Source: Ulota crispa
Lineage: Eukaryota > Streptophyta > Bryopsida > Orthotrichales > Orthotrichaceae
Reading direction: 5' to 3'
Assembly (NCBI GenBank): GCA_963920765.1
Contig: OY987249.1
Location: 6,492,188 to 6,556,187 of the forward strand
DNA: 64,000 nt
Part shown: positions 1-14,122 of the stretch, one piece after another
Position numbering within the stretch: position 1 is the stretch's first letter
Layout of the letters: every line of letters begins with the position of its first letter
Made by a program: the position numbers and the translations under genes
Notes under the pieces: model-generated
Database searches by the model: none
Told to the model about the DNA's origin: nothing
What the model saw: only the letters and a program-made list of their open reading frames with translations

Positions 1-363
1 TAGATACGTTTCACCGGTATTTTTTTCCTCTACTTGTTGTATTCATACGGCTTGGTCGGTGATGTCTTTCTCGTAACGTCTCGAGACGCGAACATAAATA
101 GAGTTTTTAGTTTTGATGTTGTTATTTGATAAGTGCGAAGAACTTTAGGTGACGGAAACCATAGAAGCGGGTATGGTTGTTGTATGGAGCGTTTTTTGTT
201 TTCATCGTTTTTTCCTTCTCTTAGTACGATTTGGGTTATTTTGGAGGTTGAGTTCTTTTTGATATTATCTCGCTGTGCTGTGCATACTGTTTTTGTTTTT
301 TGGTACGGAATTTTGGTGTACTTATAGAGGAGGCGTTACGTATGTGATTGTTTGGTTGTGCAG

Positions 364-497
364 AGTACGAGAGCAAGGTTCAGTTGCAAGGTTGGCAGTG
401 ATCAAGGGCTTATACAGCATCTTAAATAGTAGGTTGTAGGCTGATTCGAATTGTAGAAGAGACAACAGGTGTGATTGAGAGCGAGTTCTTGACAGAT
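364..497 (+). promoter_or_regulatory. Probable 5' leader exon of the DEAD-box helicase
   Basis: A U-rich stretch ending in a consensus AG (362-363) suggests a 3' splice site of a leader intron. From 364 to the start codon at 498 there is no ATG, whereas several ATGs lie upstream (for example near 61 and 115). This makes 498 the natural first AUG of a spliced transcript. The donor of this leader intron is not identified, and the transcription start may lie before the window. Confidence 0.45.
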
Positions 498-3713
<3,216 letters not shown>

Positions 3714-5608
3714 AGATAGTTGTAGTAGCTTACGAGCAAGCGTAGACAGTAGGTGGTAAATTTTTGGTGGCTTCAGACACGGGCCCTGGTCCCCCTGGGA
3801 GGGCCGTGCACATTTTTGCTCACAATTTCTTTCACGGTGGTTTAGACATGACGAGTGCCCCCCGTTTTTTACTTCGAGGTTGTTGATAGGCTGGTCGGCT
3901 CTTACTCGGCCGGGTGTATAATAGCGCTCAGTATTTGAGGTAGAGCTGAAGAGTCATGGATAGCCGGGGCTTGCATTTGTCATGGGGTTCCGTCCCACAA
4001 TTGTCTGCAAATTGTAGATGAAGCTACATATGCAAAAGTTCACTTGGTATCGAAATTTGTTCAGATTGCGTTTATTCGTGCTGTAGTGTTTCTGGTGTTA
4101 TGTAATGTGCTTTTGGGATGCGGCTTATGTTTGCTGGTTGAAGCTAATTTTAGGTCGTGTAAAAGCGTTCTTCCTTTCCGAGTAGTGTTGGCGTTGTGAG
4201 TGCAAACACGAAAGGATGTTATGGTGGAAATGCTTGTTTGCTTTTCTTATTTTTTCACTTTTGCCGGAGTTGTGCATTCTTAAATTAATTAGTTTGGGTG
4301 TGTGGCAGGAGTAAATTGAAATGAGTTGTCTAGGATTTTGCAGTATGCTCTTGTAATGTAACCTCAGTTGACTCAGCTTGAATTTCGCTACGTGTTAATT
4401 AGGTTCTTCATGGTTCTGAATTCAGAACATTGTTTAGCAAGGGAAATAGGGCCCACTTGTCTCTGGGGATAATCGGTGCTTGTTTTATTTGTAGCCGGTT
4501 GATCTTTTGCTGAAATCCAGTTTGCATGGCTAAGTGGAAAGAGAACCATCAATATAGTGATTCTGATGCGTAAACAAAAGTCATGGAAATCAGTTAATGG
4601 CAGCTTGCATTCAGTAGACAGGTATTGGGAGGAATTTTTTAATTTAGATAGCTTGTTTTCGGTGAATATCAGCTATTAAGAATCTAGGATTTTTCAGATC
4701 AATCTTGTCATGTATGTGCTCATTGGTAGAACTTCAATGGTTGGTTGTAATTGAGAAGAATAGGAGATTTGTTAGGGTTTTTGGTGGAAGATTTTTGGTC
4801 GGGGGAAATAGAGTTGTATTGGGCCATATTTGAATCATTGTCGGTTGAACTGGTGAAGATCATATTGAGTTAGATTAGTTCTAATTCTTTCCAAGATAAA
4901 GGGATGTAGTAATGCTGATGATCATGCAAATCTTGTCATATCAAATCCAAGATACTTGGGTTATATTTAAACTTTATAATATGTCTCAACAAATCACTAC
5001 GTTCAATACTCAAATCACTTCATTCAATACTTCCGCACCTTCTAAAACCTTTCTGTTCATCTCCATTACATTGGTAGTTCGATTGACGAAATGAAGTTTA
5101 TTATGTCTACCGTATTAAGTTTTTACTAAGCTAATGAAATTACAAGCTTGGACCTACAACAACTGTTTATTAATTCTGTAAATGTAGAGTAACAACAATA
5201 TTTGATTTGACCATTACAATTAAAGAGAATTTCTATTTCAATATAAATTACACTTATCAAGTACAAATTGCCTTATTGGGCAGGAGGGCAGGAAAGAGCT
5301 TCATTTCTTCTTGATTTCAAGATTAAAACTTGCACATATTTTTGGCTTTGTTGATACACCATGCTTTAGGATGAGCTTTAGGATGAGCATCAAGTCTTCA
5401 AATTATACCTGGGTGATTGCAAGAAACACTTGTACTATTTTCTGTCCCCTTCACCTCTTGTCGGTGGTTTTTGGCTCCTATCTTTTGCGTATCAAGTCAT
5501 TTTGACTTGGAATTTCAAAGTAATGTTCACTTCAAAGTTATAGACGTTTGGTATATTTTTTGCATTTTTTAAAAATTATTTTACTATTTTTAAACAACCC
5601 CCAAATAG
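3714..5608. other. Helicase 3' flank and AT-rich intergenic DNA
   Basis: The first 600-800 bases after the stop are moderately GC-rich and probably hold the 3' UTR, but no clear AATAAA-type signal decides the end. Beyond about 4.5 kb the sequence becomes AT-rich. Only short random ORFs are seen and no repeat border was recognised. Confidence 0.5.
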
Positions 5609-5616
5609 GTGTCTAC

Positions 5617-5991
5617 TAGGGTTGTTATTTTGGGCAAGTTGAGGTTGTCAGACAGCATGGATGGGTGGACAAATCAGACAAGACGGGCAGTTAAATTAGA
5701 CCAAATAGGCGGATTAGGGCATTTGTAGGGTTTTTGACTTGAAAATGGAAGAATTAAATTATGAATTTTCATTTTTATTACATGATATGGCTTTGAATCC
5801 ACATTTTGACTTCATGTTGGCAACAATGAGTGCCACTAGCATGTACAAAGCAAGTTTTTTTTTATCATTTTGGACCAATTTTTAAAGTAAACTATGAGTT
5901 GACTTCACCGGATGGACCATGACCTCAATTGGACACTTCGGACGTACGGGCGGGCAGGCAGGCGGACGGGCGGCCCAATGTAACAACCACG
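5617..5991. mobile_element. hAT-like non-autonomous element with perfect 8-bp target duplication
   Basis: The 8-mer GTGTCTAC occurs directly before (5609-5616) and directly after (5992-5999) the element. The ends form an imperfect terminal inverted repeat: TAGGGTTGTTATTTTGGGC on the left against CGTGGTTGTTACATTGGGC on the reverse complement of the right. An 8-bp duplication with a short TIR is the hAT superfamily pattern. The 375-bp interior has no ORF; its right subterminal part is rich in GGGCGGGC-type repeats. It must be mobilised in trans if at all. Confidence 0.8.
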
Positions 5992-6616
5992 GTGTCTACC
6001 TTGGCCATTTTGGGGGTTTTTAGTACTATTTTGGGTCCAAAAAAGCAAATCTTGTGCCACAAATCAAGGAAGTTATTTATTGTAGAGCATTACATGGATG
6101 TGTAGAAGAGTTGAATCACAAAATTCTAAATTCCATGCCATGCACATTGCCTCAAAGTGGGCATTCATTCTCCTTGCATTGGTGAAATAAAAAAACTTCC
6201 TCCAAAAACTACTTGCATCAAGTGAAGCTACTCAAAGAGATAAAAATGATTATTTTTTGTTTTATTTTTTTGAAATTTTTTTCTATTTTCTAAAAAGCAA
6301 AAAAGAAATTGTCTTTTTGGGTGTAATTTCTGTCCCTCTATTTTTGTGCTTAATTTTTAAAATAAATTTTTCCTATGTCTGAATTTTCACAAGTATGCTA
6401 TTTTAAGTGCTTTACAAATTTTTCATATTTTATTTTATTTAAAAAAAATTATTTCAAAAGCTCATAGTACTACCTAGTACTACCAGTTTTAAAGGTGTTT
6501 GAAACAAACTGTGAAATGTTTCTTGCAACTACCCACCCACAGATAGTCAATTTTATGGACATATAGGTGTTTCATTGGTTAGATTGGAAACAAGATCAAC
6601 ACAAGGAATGCTATAC

Positions 6617-6806
6617 CATGAGGAGCCGTGAGCCTAGTTTTTTTTTTGTCAAAATACTAAATTTCACTTATAACCATGTACATAGAACCCCATAATTGTG
6701 CATTTTAAGTTTTCATCTCTTCAAAAACTTGCCATTTTTTTAGTTTTCCATAAATTTGAGCTAAAATTGGTTCCCGCCCATAGAACCTTGGCTCATGGCT
6801 CATATC
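6617..6806. mobile_element. Short TIR element, family shared with 11.3 kb
   Basis: Left end GGAGCCGTGAGCC and right end GGCTCATGGCTCAT form an inverted repeat around a roughly 190-bp AT-rich interior. The whole unit matches 11,328-11,522 in opposite orientation, including a run of A/T and a conserved block around 'gtgcatttt/aatgtgcaatt'. Borders are approximate; no clear target duplication was seen. Confidence 0.6.
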
Positions 6807-7076
6807 TCATCATTTTACGCTGACAAAATAGCATCATCCAAGCCAACACTAAGGTAAAGAACCCCACTGTGGACAAAATTGCTAGTTTGACATGTTAAAT
6901 TGAAGTGTAAGATGTGAAATATATACAATAGTAAGAAAAACCCATTCAAAGTATGGAAAAGATGAAATTCATATTGAATGTGCATACAAGCATTTTTTTT
7001 TAAATTGTGAAAGTGTTAAAGCTCATGTGACCTTATGGAGGACATTGGGTGGCTTATCATTGTCATAAAAGTACCT

Positions 7077-8005
7077 TTAACCCCTAAAGTCCTTAACACC
7101 CTTTCCTGGCAACAAAGCAATTTTGGGCAGTTCACTACCAATGGGTTTTTTATTTTTTTTCTTTGAAATTTGCATAAATGATGTGTCTAAGGAGTAGCTT
7201 TAAGACCCAATAATTCTCATAACTTTTGACTTCATGGTTCAAAAGTTATTGCATGATATGTTGTTTTCTTTGCTCGGCGGGCAGAAATAAAATTTCTTTA
7301 AAAATTGCTTTTTAAACTCATTTTTTTGAAGTTGGTTCTTTAGACTTCTATATATATGGGAAGCTTTGAATCATTCAATTTTGATCAATGAGATGATAGT
7401 TATGAGGAGATTTTGTTTGAGGGCAATTATGGATTCTCTACTCTTTTATAAACTTTGAAGTCCTTTATTTTACTCAATTTTCAATGTTTTGGAAAAAATA
7501 CAAAACCAAATGATGTAAAGTGTTTATAACAACACTAAAACCATTGGGATTGAAAATTTTCATTTCCATAATTGAGTTCTTAACAATTTAGTGTTTTGAA
7601 TCATTCTCTACTTCATTTTACTTACTATTTTTTTCCCATGTGTTATATAACTCCAAACAATTTGAAAATATCAATTGTGTACGCAACTTGTTTTGATGAA
7701 AAAATCCAAGAAACTACAACCATTTTGGAAAAAAATTCATATAAATATGACCTTGTAAAGTGCAATTGCCCAGATTTTTGCAGGGACAAAAGACGGCTTT
7801 TTGTCAATTCAAACTCAAATATCTTACAATCTACATGGTGAAAATTTCTGATTTTTTTTTTCAAATTTTTGGATACTAGTGTAGTAGAAGATCTTGTAAT
7901 TACATGTATCAAAAAATGTTCTTTTTCTAAAATTTGGTACTTGTACTAGAAATGGTAGTTTTGGAGCTGTTTTGGTGAAACTTAGCTTAGGACTTTAAGG
8001 GTTAA
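7077..8005. mobile_element. TTAA-flanked MITE, subfamily B (929 bp)
   Basis: It begins TTAA-CCCCTAAAGTCC and ends GGACTTTAAGGG-TTAA, an inverted repeat of about 14 bp with TTAA on both outer sides. The interior closely matches 30,869-31,802 over several hundred bases (for example the stretches around 7,350-7,470 and 31,160-31,280). No coding capacity is seen; the small ORFs at 7.6-7.9 kb are inside AT-rich sequence and look random. Confidence 0.75.
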
Positions 8006-10451
8006 TGTTTGTGAATGCCCCATAATAGACACTAAAAATGTCCATTATTGACCTTACTAAGATCTTGACTTGGTTGCTTTGTTTGTTCATTGTGGCCAAG
8101 TGGAAATCCTTTTATGGAGGTCACATTATCCCAAACTAACCATACCAACCCAATAGCAATGATGCCCATTTAAAACATAAAATTTCCTACAATGCAGCAA
8201 TTATGAGTCTCTAAATGAGCTCTAAATGATCAAAATGAATCTCATACTAAATAAAACATGTTGAAAATTTTATGGCAATTTTTCTTATACAAAATTGACT
8301 AAAATGGAAACTATGTTCACATTGACCACAATGGAAGAAATATTTACAAAGGGATAGTTTACTTTAACCCTTAAAGGACCAAAGGGCATAGTATATATGC
8401 TGCCTTAAAATCAATATTTGCCACCAATAAGAAGTTTTAATTTGGGATCTCAAGTAGCTCACTAGAACCACTTTGATCTATTTTCCAACTTCTTTGTTGA
8501 TCTCAAATATATTAGAGGTGTGGATCCATTCCAAATACAAGTAAAATACCCTGTATCGTACTGGTCACAGCGGAACGCTCAATCCTAAAGTTAGAGGTTA
8601 AACTAATCATGCACCCAATCTCCACTCAATTAAACTAAACAAAAAACAATTTCAAAGATTTTTTGTGTGGGAGTTTGGCATCAGATTTACGGAATAACCC
8701 GCCATTTTTTTTTTAATTTTCTAGAAATCACATGTGTTTACAAACAAAACTTCAGTGCACTTGGCAAAGTGCAAAATTACTGACTTGTATGTCAAGTGTT
8801 GGTAAACATTTGTGTCTTGATAAGTAGATCATTGTTTCAAGCATATGCTTTAAAGATGGTTGGATACTCACCATGTGACGTGAAGCAGAACAAGATATAC
8901 TACATTAAATTTGGATGGTGATTATGAATCATCTCTCCTCATCTCAAAAATCCGAGCCATGGGAAACGTTTCCATGTCCACATACATGCGATAGAGAACC
9001 CTCTCTGAGCACTCTCCAATTGAAGTGCATATAGAAATTAATTTAACCTCTTTGGTTCATACTCACAAACATGGTTTTCAAAAGTGTAAGATTAGTGTAA
9101 AGGGGCAAACAAGTGCAAATAACAAGCACAAAATATGAAAAAGTAGTGGCAAGATATCGCTTATTGTAGCTTCAACATAGCCTAAACAAAATAGTAGCTT
9201 GAATTCTCATGGCTTTAGTCTAACCAAAAACCAGCAGGCAGCTTTCAATGCAGAAATTTCTAATTCTAATGTCTGGTCGTCTTCTTTCCTCCCTTTTTGG
9301 CAAGCTCATCGTGAACAAGTTCTTCTTCTTGAGCAGCCTACAGACCCTTTTTTCTTGTTATTGATCATATGATTATCTTCTCCTATTGTCATGTTACAAA
9401 ATCACATAAGATTAATAAAACTTGTTAGTGGTTTATGATTTTATAGTACTATGTAGAATTGAGGTCATGTCTATGTTCGTGTGAGGCTTAGGCGTTTTAT
9501 GATGCCCCTCTCTCTTTATTGTATTCCTTATTGTTATAACATGTATCAATCCATGTCTATAAAGACATCAAAAATATCCACAAAGATAATTGATATGTTG
9601 TTGGAAAGTTGTTGCTAGTGGTTCTCTTATGCATATATCATACAATTATAATATATTAACTTCTGAATTCAATATGTGAAACTCCACGATGAAGGAGTGG
9701 CCCTCAATTAATTGCAAAAAGGTACTGCAAGCAACAAAGCATGGAGCTCACATACTAACTGACTATCCTCAACATGCAGAGCAACAGCTCATCAGAAATT
9801 AAACTCATGAATTTAGCCAAAGCACTGCAGAGTGCTGTACTGCACAATAAAATTTTCAATGGAAAACGCTGAAGTTAGTCTTATTCAAGAACAAACAATT
9901 AAGACAAAACTCAAAAATTTGACTAGACCTTGAAACTGAAACAAATCATCATTTTTCAGAACGTCCAACAGTTGACTATGTCCGCCAATCGTTTGTTCAA
10001 TAAAACAATTATAATTTGAACTTGTAGTGGAGTTGTTTGTAAGCTAGCTAGCACGCTTCTAATGCACAAATTTGCAAACTTAAATTTGGTTGATTTACCT
10101 AAGATTTTTTTAGCAATGATAAAGGTGTCCCAATTGGACATTCCACCAACTATACATAGAAATATATATAGTACAATTACAATACCACAAACTTATAATT
10201 TAGCAATTATCCTCAGCTGTTTAACAAAAGAATTGGTTCTTTGAGCTTCTTGAAAAGCTCAAAAGTCAGAGCCTCTCAGATATTCACACATATGAAACCA
10301 ACTATATAGTTTATGTGATAAATTGTACACATTTATTTTGAACTTTTCAAAATCGCACTCTATAGAGGACAGTGTTTAGAGCTAGAAATATTTATTTTGT
10401 TAAATTATAAATATCATTATAATTTGGCACTTCTAAAGATGCTTGTTTTGA
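8006..10451. other. AT-rich intergenic stretch with one orphan TTAA-type end
   Basis: No gene is supported. An orphan left-type end, TTAACCCTTAAAGGACC, sits at about 8364 without a recognisable right end. A slightly GC-richer patch at 9,680-9,960 has no open frame of note and could be an old gene or element remnant. Confidence 0.4.
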
Positions 10452-10625
10452 ATTCAAAACAAACACTACAATGAAACCCACTAAATTGTGTAGAGTAGTT
10501 CTTGTTGAATTTTTTGTTTGAGACATAGAATTTTGTTGAACAACGCAAAATTTTGCGTTGAATACAAGGAACTCAATAAGAACTTCCCTACATAATTTAG
10601 TGGATTCTAACCAGAGTTGTTTTGT
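10452..10625. mobile_element. Foldback MITE around a GCAAAATTTTGC core
   Basis: Inverted arms (about 10,452-10,510 and 10,571-10,625; 'cactaaattgtgtag' against 'ctacataatttagtg') flank a short palindromic centre ACGCAAAATTTTGCGT near 10,544. The layout and centre resemble the element at 13,946-14,122, so the two are probably related. No protein-coding content. Confidence 0.6.
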
Positions 10626-11327
10626 TAGACAGATTTTGGAGTCTGGTTGCCGTGTTGTCTATCTGATGTCTGATGTTGTGCAGGACAAAAGTTGAGTACA
10701 AGTGACATTCTTGTCTAATAAGACCCTATTTAACAGCTAAGATAATTTGAAAATCTCCTTTAAATATGATCCAAATTGTAGAATCTAATAAATATATATT
10801 GAATTGAGATACTTCAATACAATGAAATTGTAATATGCTAAGATCGGAAATAGAGAGTGCTTTACTAAAAAGTCAACTTTAAAATTCACTTTACTAAACG
10901 GACAGAGGGTCTCTTGTCCGTCTGTGACGTTAAGTTTGTTGAGTTGTCGCCATGTTGGGGAAGACAACCATGGTACTTCTAACGCAATTTTTTACAAGTG
11001 GAAGCTGAAAATTCATTCTCTCTCCTCAAAATGGTGTAATCATGTTCTTGAAATGGATTTTACACTTTACTTCTATGATTCTTTTTTAAAGAGTTCTAAA
11101 ACTGCAATTGTCATCAACAGACTTCACTATCTATAAAGTAGCAAGTTCTTCTCTTCTTATCTTGTATGCAATATCATTAATCTTAAATTCTAAAGACTTC
11201 AATCTTAGTTTCTTTGAAACAATGGAATATGAAGTGTACCTCTAGTACAGCCGCTTTCCTTGTTGTAAATTCATAATTGATATCACACTTTGAGGTAAGC
11301 TATTTAGTGAGCGTAGAACGCTGAACC
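10626..11327. other. Intergenic DNA, no gene recognised
   Basis: AT-rich sequence with two slightly GC-richer patches (about 10,620-10,730 and 10,900-10,975) that look like decayed element fragments. Nothing else is supported. Confidence 0.3.
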
Positions 11328-11522
11328 TATGAGCAGCGAGTGAAGATTTGGTGAGCAGGAATCAATTTTGAGTTTAAAATTAATGGAAAAACATTAAAAA
11401 ACAACAATTTTTCAAAAGATGAATGTTCATAATGTGCAATTGTAAGATCCTATACACACATTTATAAATGAAATTTAATATCTTAAAAAAAAAATTACGC
11501 TTACGGCTCACGGCTCATGGAT
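11328..11522. mobile_element. Short TIR element, inverted copy of the 6.6-kb element
   Basis: It ends with GGCTCACGGCTCATGG and starts near CTATGAGCAGCGAG. Read in reverse complement, the interior matches 6,617-6,806. It directly abuts the 2.2-kb repeat that starts near 11,530. Confidence 0.6.
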
Positions 11523-12036
11523 CCATTGTCAAATTGAAAGGAGCGCGCCTTGGGAACTCGCAGGGTGTATTGTTGCGATCGTGCGTTGCCAACTAAAATC
11601 GTCGTCAATCTTGATCTTCTCTTCAAATCTTCAGTATTCAGTCTTCCGTTAGCCTATCCTGTGGCTGACTCTAAAGGTATAAGGGTCAAGATATGGATAA
11701 GAGCTCACTGGATACAAGACGGATAAATCGGGACAGCAAACACGAGCTGCCGTCCGTATGACGGGATCCTAAAATCAAATTCACGATCTGCTGGCCAAAA
11801 CTCCAGATCGTGAGAACAAAGCAAGTCTCGACCATGTAGGTGATCAATCCCACTTTGTCATTACAACAATAAATGAGGTTAAATTTGGTTTAATTCAAAC
11901 TGCCCGCAACAAGGTTTACAAAACAGAATGGAAATAAATTGACAAACGAGCCTCCAAAACTGGCTAAGAATAACAAAGCCACATCCCACACATACATAAA
12001 AAATAAATCCAAAACATTCATCTTAAAATTTTCATA

Positions 12037-12126
12037 TCTTCAGATCTTCAAATCTTCATGTCTTCAAATCTTCATGTCTTCAAATCTTCATGTCTTCAAA
12101 TCTTCATGTCTTCAAGTCTTCATGTT
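12037..12126 (+). repeat. 16-bp minisatellite (TCTTCAAATCTTCATG)n
   Basis: About five near-perfect copies of a 16-bp unit inside repeat copy 1. The matching place in copy 2 (near 23,950) has only one or two degenerate units, so the array expanded after the copies diverged. Confidence 0.85.
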
Positions 12127-13451
12127 TTAATAAAAACAATGGGATAAATCACAAATAACAAGTCCTAGAAAAGCAACAACCTTCTATCTAGTGCCACAGA
12201 TGGCTCAAAGATTCAAATGCTAAATGTAATAGCAATTTGAAAAGCTCTTCTAACCTTCTAACATTGCTTTAAATTTCAACTTAATCTAAGATACTATCCA
12301 AAAGTTATGCGGGTTCAAAATAGAGGCTCTTCTTCCTCCTTACAAACTAAACACTGCTTCTATAAACCTCTATAACTTTTGTTCTTTACATCACCCATAA
12401 AAACGTAATATCAATTTAGAAAAATGATATTATTGGCTACAACCCATAAAATTTTCACTTCAAAATAAAATTTTGTCCAAAAGCTCTAGTCAATCAAAGT
12501 GTGGGTTTCAATTTTTTAAAGAGCATCGAGACCCCCAACTTCTACCCACTATAACTTCTTCAATAAAACTCCAAATGAAATGATTAAAGACAATTTAAAA
12601 AGCTATGACAACAGACTATCACTCGTAAAAATTTGAAAAGAAAATTTCATATTGTCCAAAAGTTGTAGCTCTTCAAAGTCTCGGTTTTCTCATAACAAAA
12701 GGGCAGCCACCTCCAAACCTTCACACCTCCATAACTTTCTCGTTCAAATTTCAAATTTCAAGTTTAAGGACTTTCTAGAAAGCTAAGACTATGATGAACA
12801 CTCCCTCAAAATTTTGTTGTAAAAAAATCTACATATCATAAGCTATGGCTTGTTAAAATCTCAACATTTCTTCATAGTTTGGTTTTTTGACTCCAAAATT
12901 TGAACACTCATAACATTTACATCACAACTCCAAATCAAACTTGCAAACTCATTTTCAAAAGGTAATCACACAAAAAACAACTCTTTCAAATTTCAATTCA
13001 AAATCATGTATACACAAAAAATTCTCTCACATCAAAGTTTCGGGATTTCTTTCCTCTTCCAACCAACACTCATCCACTAACTTCCAACATACTAAGGAAT
13101 CTCTTCTCCTTGATTTTGATCCTATCTAATGTAAGAAGGTGGGGCACATCAGCCCATACTCCTCTCTATCCTAACCCCACCATAAATGCCAAACCCCTTT
13201 TCCTTTCACACCTTTTTCATTCACTTCTAAATCCTTAATATTTTTTTTTATTCAAACAAAGGCAAAATATATGAGCCTTCTAAAACATCTAGATAAACAC
13301 ATAAAAAAGATTAAATTACGAAATAAACACCACCGTAAAATGGCCACGTGCCTTTGCGAGCATATAATAGAGTCAATCGTTTGTCTTCAGTCACCAAGTT
13401 GTGGATTTGGTTGGCTGGAGAAGCAGTTGTCTTTGGCTGCCCGCCGGTCCG

Positions 13452-13548
13452 GATTCGAACCCCATTGGACTCATTGAGCAGTGACGGCGGCCCACGGCTT
13501 GGCAGCTAGTGAAGCAGGAAATTGGTCCAACCAACCCGCTACCTACCC
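13452..13548 (-). promoter_or_regulatory. Possible RNA polymerase III internal promoter (A/B-box-like) in the 2.2-kb repeat
   Basis: On the minus strand GGTTCGAATCC (13,452-13,462) is a perfect B box. About 80 bases upstream of it in that orientation TAGCGGGTTGG gives a 9 of 11 match to the A-box consensus. The spacing is wider than in a tRNA and no tRNA cloverleaf closes. It may mark a tRNA-derived SINE piece inside the repeat or be chance. Confidence 0.3.
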
Positions 13549-13945
13549 CTCTGAGTTGTGCATGTAACAAGACGGCGCAGCGCACTGGAATCTATGGCTG
13601 CTGCGCTGTCACCAAACCGTAGTCCTCACCACGACCACCTCTTTTGCTTCAATTGTTGATTTATTGAAATCAACACAAACATAAATAAATAACAAGTATC
13701 TACATGATGGAGGAATTTCCATCAGGACACCATGCTCACAATTTAGCATTTCCCATCACATTTTGTTGACTACTTCTCTGTAAGAGTCTATGCAATACTT
13801 CTAACAATACTATAAGGTGCATTTTACAGACTTAAATAAAAATTGAATGCAAAAAAAAACAACCATCACTAATTACTATTGCAATCCTCAGCACATAATA
13901 CTTTATATTGTTTTGCTTGCAAATTGCACTAGAAGAAAAGTACAA

Positions 13946-14122
13946 AAAACTGCGTTCTATTTAACAAAACCATATGAAATTGATTGTACTGAGTTCTCCC
14001 TTTCTAGCGCAAAAATTCATGTTCCAATGCAAAATTTTGCTTTGGAATGTGAAATTTTGAGTTGGAAAGGGAGAATTCAACACAATCAACTTCATATGGT
14101 TTTGTTAAGTAGAATACAGTTT
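13946..14122. mobile_element. Foldback MITE with AAAACCATATGAA arms
   Basis: The left arm 'aacaaaaccatatgaa' (about 13,962) is mirrored by 'ttcatatggttttgtt' (about 14,090). The arms run nearly the full 177 bp and meet at GCAAAATTTTGC near 14,033. Structure and centre resemble the 10.5-kb element. Non-coding; borders are by eye. Confidence 0.7.

Larger units (their letters stand above)
11530..13735. repeat. 2.2-kb dispersed repeat, copy 1 (better preserved)
   Basis: Alignable by eye along its whole length with 23,440-25,893 in the same orientation. Shared landmarks include 'cgtggctgact'-type words near the left end, 'cacagatggct' near 12,200 and 'gttgtgcatgtaacaaga' near the right end. No gag, pol, transposase or other domain is found. 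Copy 1 keeps more G+C and CpG than copy 2. The class is unresolved: old non-autonomous element or LTR-like unit. The ORF at 13.3-13.5 kb lies in a CpG-richer patch and shows no family. Confidence 0.75.

Noticed and set aside
13440-13560. A tRNA gene on the minus strand
   Set aside because: Only the B box is perfect. The A-B spacing is too wide and no acceptor or anticodon stem pairs.
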